Shown here: positions 18,701 through 25,228 of the stretch, one piece after another | Layout: each line of letters opens with the position of its first letter | Numbering within the stretch: position 1 is the stretch's first letter | Assembly (NCBI GenBank): GCA_035299065.1 | Contig: DATGXI010000066.1 | Location: forward strand, 1-64,000 | Reading direction: 5' to 3' | DNA length: 64,000 nucleotides | Source of the DNA: DASPJQ01 sp035299065 | Lineage (GTDB): Bacteria > Bacteroidota > Bacteroidia > Flavobacteriales_D > UBA2798 | The notes under the pieces: generated by a model | The model's database searches: none | The model's input: the letters and a program-made list of their open reading frames with translations, nothing else | Told to the model about the DNA's origin: nothing | Translations under genes and position numbers: made by a program

Positions 18701-18830
18701 CCCCACCACCGTGCAGGCAGAATGCTATACCAATTACGGACGCAAAAGCCAAAAGAAAAAAACAATTACCTTAAGACTGGAGGAGCGCAACGATGTGTTT
18801 GACATTGGTGAATTGATGTTTGGAAATTAA
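15717..18830 (+). CDS. VIT / vWA / DUF2135 multidomain protein, paralog 1
   Basis: 1037 residues. An N-terminal membrane or signal segment (TRVLFVCTLGFIFTAYGIF) is followed by a VIT domain (LEGEFFFPLADGQSVSGYAL, then KARKVFEEVIRQGIDPGLAEW), a vWA-like domain with the metal-site motif DASGS near residue 324, a Pro run (PPPPPPPPG) near 727, helical repeats in the region of about 750-890, and a C-terminal DUF2135-like domain (NWDNDNCDMDLWVEDP, GGYGPEEFM). The plan recalls inter-alpha-trypsin-like surface proteins. Its place between rtcB and TROVE may or may not be meaningful; Ro60 proteins also carry a vWA domain but the similarity is only at that level. Confidence 0.82.
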   Translation: MIKTRVLFVCTLGFIFTAYGIFNIGLKEPVIYNEKQVSEAAAESNDTVDETPPAMPQLLVKRKEDSEKSEPLELKSVKLNVTTVGNIAQTTMELVFYNDLDRDLEGEFFFPLADGQSVSGYALEINGVMRKGVVLEKQKARKVFEEVIRQGIDPGLAEWSKGNNFHTRIFPIPAKGTKRVSVTLDQELISEDSVFNYIMPMDFDTAVEQFGFNIKVIQQTQQPYFDDGTEQVEFQGRNESWTASLTKTNYLPDKGIKFSIPKVKGMPNVFVEKSEKYSGKYAFYYCTDPKKDSTNTKKTNETAYEGIKKMPAKICILWDASGSALKRNLEKELRVIGAYLSKIGNVNVQVIPFNNTILPAKDFQISNGDVTELTSYLNNIFYDGGTQLGLLNLKKYLCDEFIFVSDGISSFGLSDVELATTPVIALSSSPQADYSVLKRIANETGGQYINMLKLSEQEVVGLISTPALHYLGYDVLSGNVNEVYPSMPVEVDKTFSLGGIIEGSQAEIMLNFGYGKEITHRQNVIIKNKGIETEGMVEHIWALKKLNELDVDFEKNKFPITQHGLKHGLVTRYTSLLVLDRIEDYVRHKIVPADPSQKKEYYALLKEKEEQEREAAAEERKTKAQHMDQVVAQFNERIAWWNTDFHPETLKKLKREKGKKTEDMVGSADMAMADSTAATTEEAAEEAPVEEEGSDLDLGQRNRVGNNNAVRFVPPGTVAPPPPPPPPGTDDLERKADMKIANYEPETPYLKELKNASPADYNAVYRKLRAKNAKSAIFFLDVSNFFFKKGDKQKAITILSNLAELHPEDHCVLRVMAHKLEQEEVYNLSILTFKQLLEIRDEEPQSYRDLGLAYAGAKRYQEAIDLLCKVVNGQWNGRFPGIEVIAATEINAIIAESGGGLKLDSLDKRLIKHMPVDVRVVINWDNDNCDMDLWVEDPLNETCMYNHNLTRAGGRISNDFTGGYGPEEFMVKKAVKGGYKIRVNYYGSRQTTVMGPTTVQAECYTNYGRKSQKKKTITLRLEERNDVFDIGELMFGN

Positions 18831-19051
18831 GAATTGATTTTTGACAGACTATTCATTTCAAGGTCATGCAGATTTACTGTATTGCTCTATTCAAAATTTC
18901 TCTTATTCTTTCTTGCGAGTGCTGAATGTAAATTTTTGTTAAAGTGGTTAAAACCTATCCGAAAGGTTAACAAAACCCAAATTTGTTAAACAGTACACTA
19001 TCTTTTTTCAAGGTGTGCGTCACTTACTGACCAACCTTAAGTTAACCTGTT

Positions 19052-22000
19052 ATGCAAAAATCTACTTTACTCCTTTCATGCACACTGCTTTTTATATTGG
19101 CAGCAGCTGTTGTATTCATTACCCCTTCGCAGAAAAAAAATGCGCTAACCATAAAGGTAAATGGTGAATTGGCCGAAGAGGTGGATACGTCAACGTATTT
19201 TCCGGCAGCCCCAACCAATTTTCCGGCCCTGCTTGTAAAAGAAAACGAGGCTGATACATCAAGCGAACCCTTGCGTATCATTAGCCTTAAAATGGATGTT
19301 AAAGTCATGGGTAACCTGGCGCAAACAACCATGGAAATGACATTTTACAACCATTGCAACAGGCAACTTGAAGGCGAATTTTGTTTCCCGCTTGGTGAAG
19401 GGCAAACCATATCAGGCTACGCCATCGAAACAAATCATGTCATGCACAAAGGTGTAGTGGTAGAAAAAGCAAAAGGCCGCCAGGTTTTTGAATCCATAAC
19501 ACGTCAACGCGTTGACCCTGGATTGCTTGAATGGACCAAAGGAAATAATTTCAAAACACGTATTTTTCCAATACCTGAAAAAGGAACCAAAACAATATCC
19601 ATTACGATTGACCAGGAGCTGGTATCAGCTTACAATGCTTATGTCTATTTCCTGCCCATGATGTTTAAACAACCTATACCTGAATTTAAATTGCATGCTG
19701 AAGTAATTAAACAATCTGCACGGCCTGTTGTTAAAGGAAGCAACAATTCAACCATTCAATTTAATACATGGAGAGATTCGTGGGTAGCCGATTACGAGGC
19801 CAAAAATTTTAAAGGAGACAACCCTTTGCGTTTTGATATGCCTAAGGAAAATGGAGCACAAACATTGTTTGTTGAAAAAAATGGGAAAGGCAACCAGCAT
19901 ACATTTTATTATGCGCTTGATCCAAAAAAATTCGCGCGGGATAAAAAATTACCATCAAAAGTTTGTCTTTTGTGGGACTGTTCAGCATCGTCACTCACAA
20001 AAAATACCGACCTTGAGTTGAAATCCCTTGAAGCCTACTTCAAAAAAATAGGAAATTTAAGCATTGAAGTAGTAAAGTTCAATAACCGCGTTGACTTACC
20101 GGTTAAGTTTCAAATTACCAATGGAAATTGCAATGAACTTAAGGCCTTTTTAAAAGCCAGTATTTACGATGGTGGTACACAGCTTGGCAACCTGGACCTG
20201 GAGAATTATACTTGCGATGAATTTATTTTGTGCAGCGATGGTCTTTCCACATATGGTCGTGAAAAAGTAAAAATTTCAAAAACGCCAGTTCTTGTTGTTT
20301 CATCATCGCAGCAAGCCGATTTTGCCAACTTAACGGTTTTGGCAAATTCATCAGGTGGTCGCTACATCAATTGCATGGCCCATACGCAAACTGAAATTGA
20401 AAAAATGATGACAACCGTTCCGTACAGGTTTATTAATGCAGTAAAATCTTCCGGTGAAATTTCGCAGGTGTATCCATCAACACCCACCGATTTTTCACGC
20501 ACATTTTCCATTGCCGGCCTTTATGAGGGCGAGGCGGCTGAACTAACCCTTAATTTTGGTTTTGGAAATGAAATTGTTCATTCGCAAAAACTAAGCATGT
20601 TGTATGAGTCAACAAATGAACATGCAATGGTTAAAAAAGTGTGGGCACAAAAAAAGGTAACCGAACTGGATCGTGATTACGAAAAAAATAAAAAGGAAAT
20701 TACCAGGCTTGGAAAAAAATTCGAACTGGTTACGCGAAATACATCATTAATTGTGTTGGACAGGGTAGAGGATTATATTGCTTATGAGATTGCACCTCCT
20801 GATCCTGCCATGCGCAATGCATACATGCTGGGAATGGCTGCAAAAAATCTTCAGAAAGATACAGTGGACCATAAACGTGAGCACCTTAAAAAAGTTATAG
20901 CCGATTTTAATGAGCGGTTAACCTGGTGGAAAACCGATGTGGACCATGAAAAATTAAAAAAACGATTGTATGATATGGAACATTCAGGTGGACCAGTCAG
21001 GGATACGAGCCTTGCACTTGATTCATCACGAAATTTCAGGGGAAATGTGATGTCAATAGGCAGTAGTGTAATCCTGAACGGAAGTGTTGACGCATCGTTA
21101 AATGTCACAAGCCCATATTCGTATGCATTTAGTACCTCGGGTGGAACCGGGAACCTGTCGGGACTCACAAGCGGCACTTTTTATTGTACAGTAACGGATG
21201 CTAACGGCTGTAGCACATGGGATTTTGGAGATGGAAGCACTACAGGTAACTCGGCAAGCGTGTCTTCTTCAAAAATCGCTATGAAAGAGTTTGACCCATC
21301 AACACCTTACATTAAAAAACTAAAAACAGTTAAAAGAGAAAATTTGTATGATGAATATCTGGCCATGCGCGATGCGTATAAAAACACTCCATCTTTTTTC
21401 CTCGATGTAAGTGATTATTTTATAAAACAGGGAGAAAAAGAAACGGGGATGACCATTTTGTCAAACCTTGCGGAAATTCAGTCAGAGAACCACCAGCTCA
21501 TGCGCATTCTTGCCCACCGCCTGCAACAGCTCAATGAAACAAGTTTAGCCATTGAAACATTCAAACAGGTTTTAAACATACGGGAAGAAGAACCACAATC
21601 ATACCGCGACCTGGGGTTGGCTTATGCACAAAAAGGCCAGTACCAAAAAGCGGTTGATTATTTATGCAAAATAGTAAACCGTCAGTGGGATGCGCGATTC
21701 CCCTCAGTTGAAACCATTGTTTTGGGAGAGATCAACAATATAATAGCACAATGTCCGCATAAATTAAACCTTGATTCGCTTGACAAACGGTTAATTCATC
21801 ACATGCCGGCTGATGTGCGCGTGGTGATTAACTGGGACAATGACAATTGTGACATGGACCTTTGGGTAACCGATCCGTTAAAAGAAGTGTGCATGTACAG
21901 CCATAACCGGACTGAAGCGGGCGGGGCCATTTCAAAAGATTTTACAGGTGGATATGGCCCCGAGGAATTTTTATTGAAGAAAGCACTGGACGGAAAATAT

Positions 22001-22177
22001 AAGATACAGGTAAATTATTTTGCCAGCCATCAAACAACCATTAGTGGTCCAACAACGGTGCAGGCTGAATGTTACACCAACTGGGGAAAAAAGAACCAAA
22101 AGAAGAAAACAATCACGTTGCGTTTGGATGACGCAAAAGATGTAATTGATATAGGAGAGCTGGAATTTGAGGGATAA
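19052..22177 (+). CDS. VIT / vWA / DUF2135 multidomain protein, paralog 2
   Basis: 1041 residues with the same order as the preceding gene: signal or anchor segment, VIT domain (LEGEFCFPLGEGQTISGYAI), vWA-like domain with DCSAS, helical repeats, and a DUF2135-like end (NWDNDNCDMDLWVTDP). The two are close tandem duplicates. Where paralog 1 has an acidic, Pro-rich linker, this protein has about 80 residues rich in Ser, Gly and Thr, with GLTSGTFYCTVTDANGCSTW and DFGDGST. Those phrases look like pieces of SprB and PKD repeats of Bacteroidota adhesins. The 221-bp gap before the gene shows nothing notable. Confidence 0.82.
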   Translation: MQKSTLLLSCTLLFILAAAVVFITPSQKKNALTIKVNGELAEEVDTSTYFPAAPTNFPALLVKENEADTSSEPLRIISLKMDVKVMGNLAQTTMEMTFYNHCNRQLEGEFCFPLGEGQTISGYAIETNHVMHKGVVVEKAKGRQVFESITRQRVDPGLLEWTKGNNFKTRIFPIPEKGTKTISITIDQELVSAYNAYVYFLPMMFKQPIPEFKLHAEVIKQSARPVVKGSNNSTIQFNTWRDSWVADYEAKNFKGDNPLRFDMPKENGAQTLFVEKNGKGNQHTFYYALDPKKFARDKKLPSKVCLLWDCSASSLTKNTDLELKSLEAYFKKIGNLSIEVVKFNNRVDLPVKFQITNGNCNELKAFLKASIYDGGTQLGNLDLENYTCDEFILCSDGLSTYGREKVKISKTPVLVVSSSQQADFANLTVLANSSGGRYINCMAHTQTEIEKMMTTVPYRFINAVKSSGEISQVYPSTPTDFSRTFSIAGLYEGEAAELTLNFGFGNEIVHSQKLSMLYESTNEHAMVKKVWAQKKVTELDRDYEKNKKEITRLGKKFELVTRNTSLIVLDRVEDYIAYEIAPPDPAMRNAYMLGMAAKNLQKDTVDHKREHLKKVIADFNERLTWWKTDVDHEKLKKRLYDMEHSGGPVRDTSLALDSSRNFRGNVMSIGSSVILNGSVDASLNVTSPYSYAFSTSGGTGNLSGLTSGTFYCTVTDANGCSTWDFGDGSTTGNSASVSSSKIAMKEFDPSTPYIKKLKTVKRENLYDEYLAMRDAYKNTPSFFLDVSDYFIKQGEKETGMTILSNLAEIQSENHQLMRILAHRLQQLNETSLAIETFKQVLNIREEEPQSYRDLGLAYAQKGQYQKAVDYLCKIVNRQWDARFPSVETIVLGEINNIIAQCPHKLNLDSLDKRLIHHMPADVRVVINWDNDNCDMDLWVTDPLKEVCMYSHNRTEAGGAISKDFTGGYGPEEFLLKKALDGKYKIQVNYFASHQTTISGPTTVQAECYTNWGKKNQKKKTITLRLDDAKDVIDIGELEFEG

Positions 22178-22262
22178 AGAATTTAAAGGAATGACATTTT
22201 GGAAAGAGACACGCTTTATAGTTTGTTTCAATCGGGGCATTTCATTCTTTAGAATTCCCCCT

Positions 22263-22314
22263 TACGCACCCACCTGTCCTGGACGCACCTCTTTATTGAC
22301 AGGTGGGTAGCGTA
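22263..22314. terminator. Strong hairpin between the VIT-vWA gene and the Y RNA cluster
   Basis: TACGCACCCACCTGTC pairs with GACAGGTGGGT-A-GCGTA: 16 pairs with one bulged A and a 19-base loop. It lies where the plus-strand VIT-vWA gene and the minus-strand RNA cluster converge, so a two-way terminator or barrier is likely. No long T run follows on either strand, so the intrinsic terminator call is tentative. Confidence 0.5.
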
Positions 22315-22324
22315 CTGAAAATGT

Positions 22325-22392
22325 TAAAAGGGCTATAGACGAAAAAAGGATTAATTTTCATTTACAGTGAAGTAACTTTTTTCAACGGCACC
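22325..22392 (-). ncRNA. Candidate Y RNA 5 (shortest)
   Basis: On the minus strand: TGCCGTT, then helix strand GAAAAAAG, then TTACTTCA, an AT-rich loop, the exact complement CTTTTTTC, and GTCTATAGCC followed by CTTTT. The same boxes in the same order and spacing occur in candidates 2, 3 and 4 upstream, while the helix strands differ but stay complementary. It has no tRNA-like domain. Its place four transcription-unit steps behind TROVE, the Ro60 homologue, supports the Y RNA reading. Confidence 0.55.
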
Positions 22393-22399
22393 TTTTTTA

Positions 22400-22461
22400 A
22401 AAGGCAATGAACTGGCAGGCTCATTTGGTTTTAAATCGAAGAACTCCTGCCATACGGCACT
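22400..22461 (-). ncRNA. Candidate Y RNA 4
   Basis: TGCCGTA, helix strand TGGCAGG, AGTTCTTCG, a short inner hairpin (ATTT-AAAACC-AAAT), the complementary strand CCTGCCA, then GTTCATTGCC and TTTTAAAA. The 7-bp helix is perfect and differs fully from the helices of the sister RNAs, so structure rather than sequence is kept. No tRNA-like domain is present. Confidence 0.58.
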
Positions 22462-22479
22462 TTTATTTTAAGTAAGAAA

Positions 22480-22622
22480 ACGGGCAAAAAGCGATAAGCG
22501 AACGTTTTTGGAGTCCTGTCCATTAGACGATGAGGCAATTTAAATTGTTTTGCTGTTGCCTCAGTGGGATTCGAACCCACATTTCCCGATTAAGAGTCGA
22601 AGTAACGCTAATCTACGGCACC
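22480..22622 (-). ncRNA. Candidate Y RNA 3 with a circularly permuted tRNA-like domain
   Basis: Boxes: TGCCGTA, helix strand GATTAGCG, TTACTTCG; 3' strand CGCTTATC (7 of 8 pairs), GCTTTTTGCC. Between them lie two tRNA halves in reversed order. The 3' half (22556-22598) has an anticodon-like loop CTCTTAA, a T arm GTGGG-TTCGAAT-CCCAC and acceptor strand TGAGGCA. After an 18-base loop comes the 5' half (22510-22537): acceptor strand TGCCTCA, then D arm GTCT-AATGGACA-GGAC, then TCC. Joined, the halves give a 71-base tRNA fold with a perfect 7-bp acceptor stem, a full T stem, A14, G18G19 and A21 in the D loop, and the stem TCCGA/TCGGG (anticodon CTT). YrlA-type Y RNAs are known to carry tRNA-like domains. 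The alternative is a gene for a permuted tRNA to be circularised by RtcB. Confidence 0.75.
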
Positions 22623-22644
22623 GTTTGTAATTTTTACCAGTATT

Positions 22645-22654
22645 TTCAAAGAAC
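22645..22654 (-). promoter_or_regulatory. GTTCTTTGAA promoter element before Y RNA 3
   Basis: GTTCTTTGAA on the minus strand contains the TTTG typical of Bacteroidota -33 elements. Counting from it places the transcription start within a few bases of TGCCGTA, the 5' box of Y RNA 3. The same ten bases occur at 23426, 26250 and 27431, all on the minus strand and all within the RNA cluster or array. Confidence 0.5.
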
Positions 22655-22663
22655 AATCGGAAT

Positions 22664-22981
22664 TTAAAATTCTTTTATTTCACCTTTAAATTCACTTGCA
22701 ATAACCTTTCCATAAATGGTTTTTGTCCATCCGTTTTCCCATCCATGGTTATTGGCAATTAAAAAACCTTTATTCGGATCGGTTTTAATTATTTTATGTG
22801 CATCAATAAAACGTCCTTTTACTTTGCAAAAAACAATGTCGCCAATTTCATATGTTTCACTTTTTTTAAAGGTCAATAACGACCCGCTTTTTAGAATTGG
22901 CAACATGGAGTTTCCAAAACCTTTCATTTTTCCGGAACCAATTGTTTCGAGTTCCTCTTTTAATTGTAAATATTTATTCAT
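22664..22981 (-). CDS. Small S24/S26-type peptidase-like protein
   Basis: 105 residues. GFGNSMLPILKSGSLLTFKK is the serine-nucleophile motif of the LexA/UmuD/signal-peptidase fold, and the later VKGRFIDAHKII is where the general-base Lys would be. There is no N-terminal DNA-binding domain and no membrane helix, so it is neither a full LexA-like repressor nor a signal peptidase I. It lies inside the Y RNA cluster, on the same strand. A short palindrome (TGACC-N6-GGTCA, 22995-23010) sits 14 bases before the ATG. It might be a self-cleaving or sensing partner of the island; that is a guess from position. Confidence 0.7.
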   Translation of the reverse strand: MNKYLQLKEELETIGSGKMKGFGNSMLPILKSGSLLTFKKSETYEIGDIVFCKVKGRFIDAHKIIKTDPNKGFLIANNHGWENGWTKTIYGKVIASEFKGEIKEF

Positions 22982-22994
22982 GTGTTATATTATT

Positions 22995-23010
22995 TGACCT
23001 TTAGTGGTCA
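22995..23010. promoter_or_regulatory. TGACC-TTTAGT-GGTCA palindrome before the S24-like gene
   Basis: A perfect 5-bp inverted repeat with a 6-base spacer immediately upstream of the S24-like start. A second inverted repeat, AATGAAA-N6-TTTCATT, lies about 30 bases further up (23038-23057). Either could be an operator; no regulator can be assigned. Confidence 0.35.
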
Positions 23011-23090
23011 CATGGAGTATCCGTGTATTTTGTATTTAATGAAACGGATATTTCATTTATTTAATTTATTGTAGTCTTTATGAGATTCGA

Positions 23091-23143
23091 ATGCTGACGG
23101 GGCTACCGCCTGTCAACATCCTGACAAGCCTCGCTTCATCAGG
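23091..23143 (-). repeat. Two-hairpin insert, orphan copy within a T-arm remnant
   Basis: On the minus strand GGGGT is followed by hairpin 1 (CCTGAT-G-AAGC-GAG-GCTT-GTCAGG), hairpin 2 (ATGTTGAC-AGGC-GGTA-GCCC-C-GTCAGCAT) and TCGAATCTC. The flanks are those of a tRNA T arm, but no tRNA body can be traced around them. Two intact tRNA-like genes, at 26617 and 27259, carry the same insert at the same T-loop position. Confidence 0.7.
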
Positions 23144-23160
23144 ACCCCTTTTTTAAAATG

Positions 23161-23247
23161 AGCAACAGGCAACAAGAATAGTGGGGGATCGAACCCCGGG
23201 CCTTTCGGCCTTCGAACCAAAACGAAGTATTTCTTATTTACGGCATC
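23161..23247 (-). ncRNA. Candidate Y RNA 2
   Basis: TGCCGTA, helix strand AATAAGAA, ATACTTCG, then an inner domain, the complementary strand TTCTTGTT (8 pairs, one G-U) and GCCTGTTGCT. The inner domain has CTTCG pairing with CGAAG around TTTTGGTT (a Gln-like anticodon loop), a GGCC-GAAA-GGCC hairpin, and a T-arm-like GGGG-TTCGATC-CCCC. It looks like the 3' part of a tRNA set on a Y-type stem, without a 5' half. Confidence 0.65.
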
Positions 23248-23254
23248 ATTTTTA

Positions 23255-23371
23255 ACTGGAGCAATTTTCGATACAGAGATTGGGGATTCGCATTGAGGAT
23301 TTGCACCTCTTCTTATTTGCATAAGACCCTTCCCCATTCATGGCGCGAAGTATCCCTGGTTCTACGGCATC
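23255..23371 (-). ncRNA. Candidate Y RNA 1, first behind the TROVE gene
   Basis: TGCCGTA and TACTTCG are both present with a 10-base gap. CAGGGAT pairs with ATCTCTG further down (7 pairs, one G-U), and an AATTGCTCC tail follows. Inside, TGGGGA pairs with TCCCCA and encloses two hairpins: TCTTA-TGCAAA-TAAGA (Cys-like GCA loop) and GAGG-TGCAAAT-CCTC (T-arm-like). The helix is shifted relative to the other four members, so the fit is looser. It begins about 55 bases after the TROVE stop and is probably co-transcribed with TROVE. Confidence 0.55.
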
Positions 23372-23426
23372 CTGTATGTTTAATTTTTTATAATCTCCTC
23401 TCCCTTTAATGAGAGAGGAGAATTTT

Positions 23427-24944
23427 TCAAAGAACTTCCTGTTTGATTTTTTCAATTGCATTCGCACCGTTTTCGATGGCTTGCAATACATCAAACACTT
23501 TATCTGACCATCCTGCCAACAGGAATACATCGTTACGCTCAGTACGTATTGGTGCATTTCCATGGCCTGCAAGGTCAAACAAATACAGTTTCGCATTTGG
23601 TGCAATGTTTTTGTAAGCTTTCCACGATTTCTCAAAGCTGTTCACAAAACCTTTGCTGTTCCAAAGCTGGCAATCGGTAAACAACATGACCTTATCCATA
23701 ACTACGTTACGTTTGATCAGGTCTTCAATTACCAGGTAGCCGTTTGTTGAATAACCTACTTCGCCTTCGCGCTTATAGTATTCATTCACATTGGCCAATA
23801 CTGAACGGCCAGGCATGTTAATCACTTTCCAGGTATCACCAAACATTCCGGTTACTACATATTGGCATTTTGATTGCAGCAACATTCCAAGCATCAAACC
23901 AATATCGTAATACATGATTTTGCTTTTGGCCGACACGTTGTGTTGCATTGAACCCGAAACATCGCAGGCAATCAATACGCGTGTTGAAACATCAAATCCT
24001 TTCATGTTTTTTACACTTATCATTACGGCATCTTCCAGGGCGTTCATGACCATGGTTGCATAACCGTGTTTAATTGCTTTTATCTCGCGCCACGCAGCCA
24101 GGAAACGGAAAGGCAATTGTTTGGCATTCAATACAGCTTTTTCATCGGCCAGTAAGGCGCAAACTTTACGTATATGCATTGCAGAAACTTCTGCTTCAAT
24201 GATGTTACGCAGGTTTCGCATTAACGCCATATATCCAAGTTTTCCGCTATCAATCAACTCTTCCCATTTTGCTTTAAATGCCGCAACTTTTTCATTGGCA
24301 TGTGCAAAACGTTGTTGTCCCAGCGCTGACAATTCAGTTTCCCATGTATAGGGTACAGCCAGTTCGTTTGCAGCAATTTTATTGAATACAACTTGCTGTG
24401 CTTCGCTTTTTGCTTTTGGATGTACCAGGAACAAAGCATCACGCAGTTTTACCTCGGTAGCACGGTTGTATTTTGCAAACTGGTATTCATCAAATGTGTT
24501 AAATGCAGTGCTCAATCCTTTTTGTACCTGTTTCGACAAACCGTTTAATTTTTTGGTTTTTGTACGCTTGTTGGCCAATTGGTAATAAGCAAGCAATTCA
24601 GTAATCTCATCGGCACGTTTTACCACACCTTTTACGGTTTGGCTTACCAATGGCGTTCCCGAGTGTTTTGCTGCAAGCTCAACAGCAAGTACCAGCGGAA
24701 CACTACGCATATGCATGTGTGTTCGGGTATACACGGCAAGTTTTGCCACAAATTCAGGATCATTTTTCAAAATGAGTTCACGTATACGTACAAGGCGCTT
24801 ATCGCCTTTTTCGTAAAAGTTGTCATTCAATCCCGAAGTAACAACAGCAGCATACAATTCCATTTCGGCATTTAAAGCATACGCTTTTGCCCCCTGGTAG
24901 TTGATTAGCTCTTTTTCTTTTCGTTTAAATACGTTGAATTTCAT
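23427..24944 (-). CDS. rsr: TROVE-domain protein, bacterial Ro60 (Rsr)
   Basis: 505 residues. The first 310 or so form the TROVE domain, a ring of helical repeats that binds Y RNAs and misfolded RNA; the opening NYQGAKAYALNAEMELYAAV and TRTHMHMRSVPLVLAVELA are typical. A vWA domain follows with the metal-site DVSGSM near residue 326 and FTDCQLW further on. The closest known settings are the Deinococcus rsr locus and the Salmonella rsr-yrlBA-rtcBA operon. Here Y RNA candidates lie directly downstream on the same strand, a WYL regulator is divergent upstream, and rtcB is 8 kb away with the same operator. The start is ATG 24944. Confidence 0.95.
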   Translation of the reverse strand: MKFNVFKRKEKELINYQGAKAYALNAEMELYAAVVTSGLNDNFYEKGDKRLVRIRELILKNDPEFVAKLAVYTRTHMHMRSVPLVLAVELAAKHSGTPLVSQTVKGVVKRADEITELLAYYQLANKRTKTKKLNGLSKQVQKGLSTAFNTFDEYQFAKYNRATEVKLRDALFLVHPKAKSEAQQVVFNKIAANELAVPYTWETELSALGQQRFAHANEKVAAFKAKWEELIDSGKLGYMALMRNLRNIIEAEVSAMHIRKVCALLADEKAVLNAKQLPFRFLAAWREIKAIKHGYATMVMNALEDAVMISVKNMKGFDVSTRVLIACDVSGSMQHNVSAKSKIMYYDIGLMLGMLLQSKCQYVVTGMFGDTWKVINMPGRSVLANVNEYYKREGEVGYSTNGYLVIEDLIKRNVVMDKVMLFTDCQLWNSKGFVNSFEKSWKAYKNIAPNAKLYLFDLAGHGNAPIRTERNDVFLLAGWSDKVFDVLQAIENGANAIEKIKQEVL

Positions 24945-25010
24945 TTTTTCCTTTTTTGTGGTTCAACAATTGGTTTATTTTGTGTCGCCCACGTGTTGTT
25001 GTGTTTGACA

Positions 25011-25051
25011 ATACAAAGTACCTCAGTCACTACGCAAACGAGTTGCGCAGT
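25011..25051 (-). promoter_or_regulatory. TROVE promoter with palindromic operator
   Basis: ACTACGCAA-ACGAG-TTGCGCAGT (25029-25051; one mismatch in the right arm) followed on the minus strand, after ten bases, by CTTTGTAT (25011-25018). Operator-to-promoter spacing and the flanking GAC are identical to the rtcB promoter. The leader to the TROVE ATG is about 60 bases. Confidence 0.82.
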
Positions 25052-25129
25052 AAAAATATTTTTCAATTTTTCTTTAAAAGCCCCAATTGGCGCGGGTTTC
25101 AGAGCAAATTAATCCCCATAAACCGGTCA

Positions 25130-25152
25130 ACTACGCAAAATAATTGCGTAGT
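25130..25152 (+). promoter_or_regulatory. Second palindromic operator, on the WYL side
   Basis: ACTACGCAA-AATAA-TTGCGTAGT, a perfect 9-bp inverted repeat, 76 bases before the WYL start and 78 bases from the operator on the TROVE side. A TATCTTTA sequence (about 25167-25174) downstream fits a -7 element for the WYL gene, so the site would serve autoregulation. Confidence 0.8.
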
Positions 25153-25228
25153 AAAAAGAAATTCTTTTATCTTTATTCCCTGTTAATGTCCTGCACATCT
25201 TAAATATTGAATCTTAAATTTCTTTTCC

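Noticed and set aside
23091..23143. Hammerhead-like CTGATGA in the orphan two-hairpin insert
   Set aside because: The other two copies read CTGACGA or ATGACGA, there is no GAAA strand and the base lies inside a hairpin stem, so no hammerhead core can form.
23252..23635. 127-codon frame overlapping the TROVE end and Y RNA 1
   Set aside because: It is a shifted frame of TROVE running into the RNA genes, with no recognisable domain.
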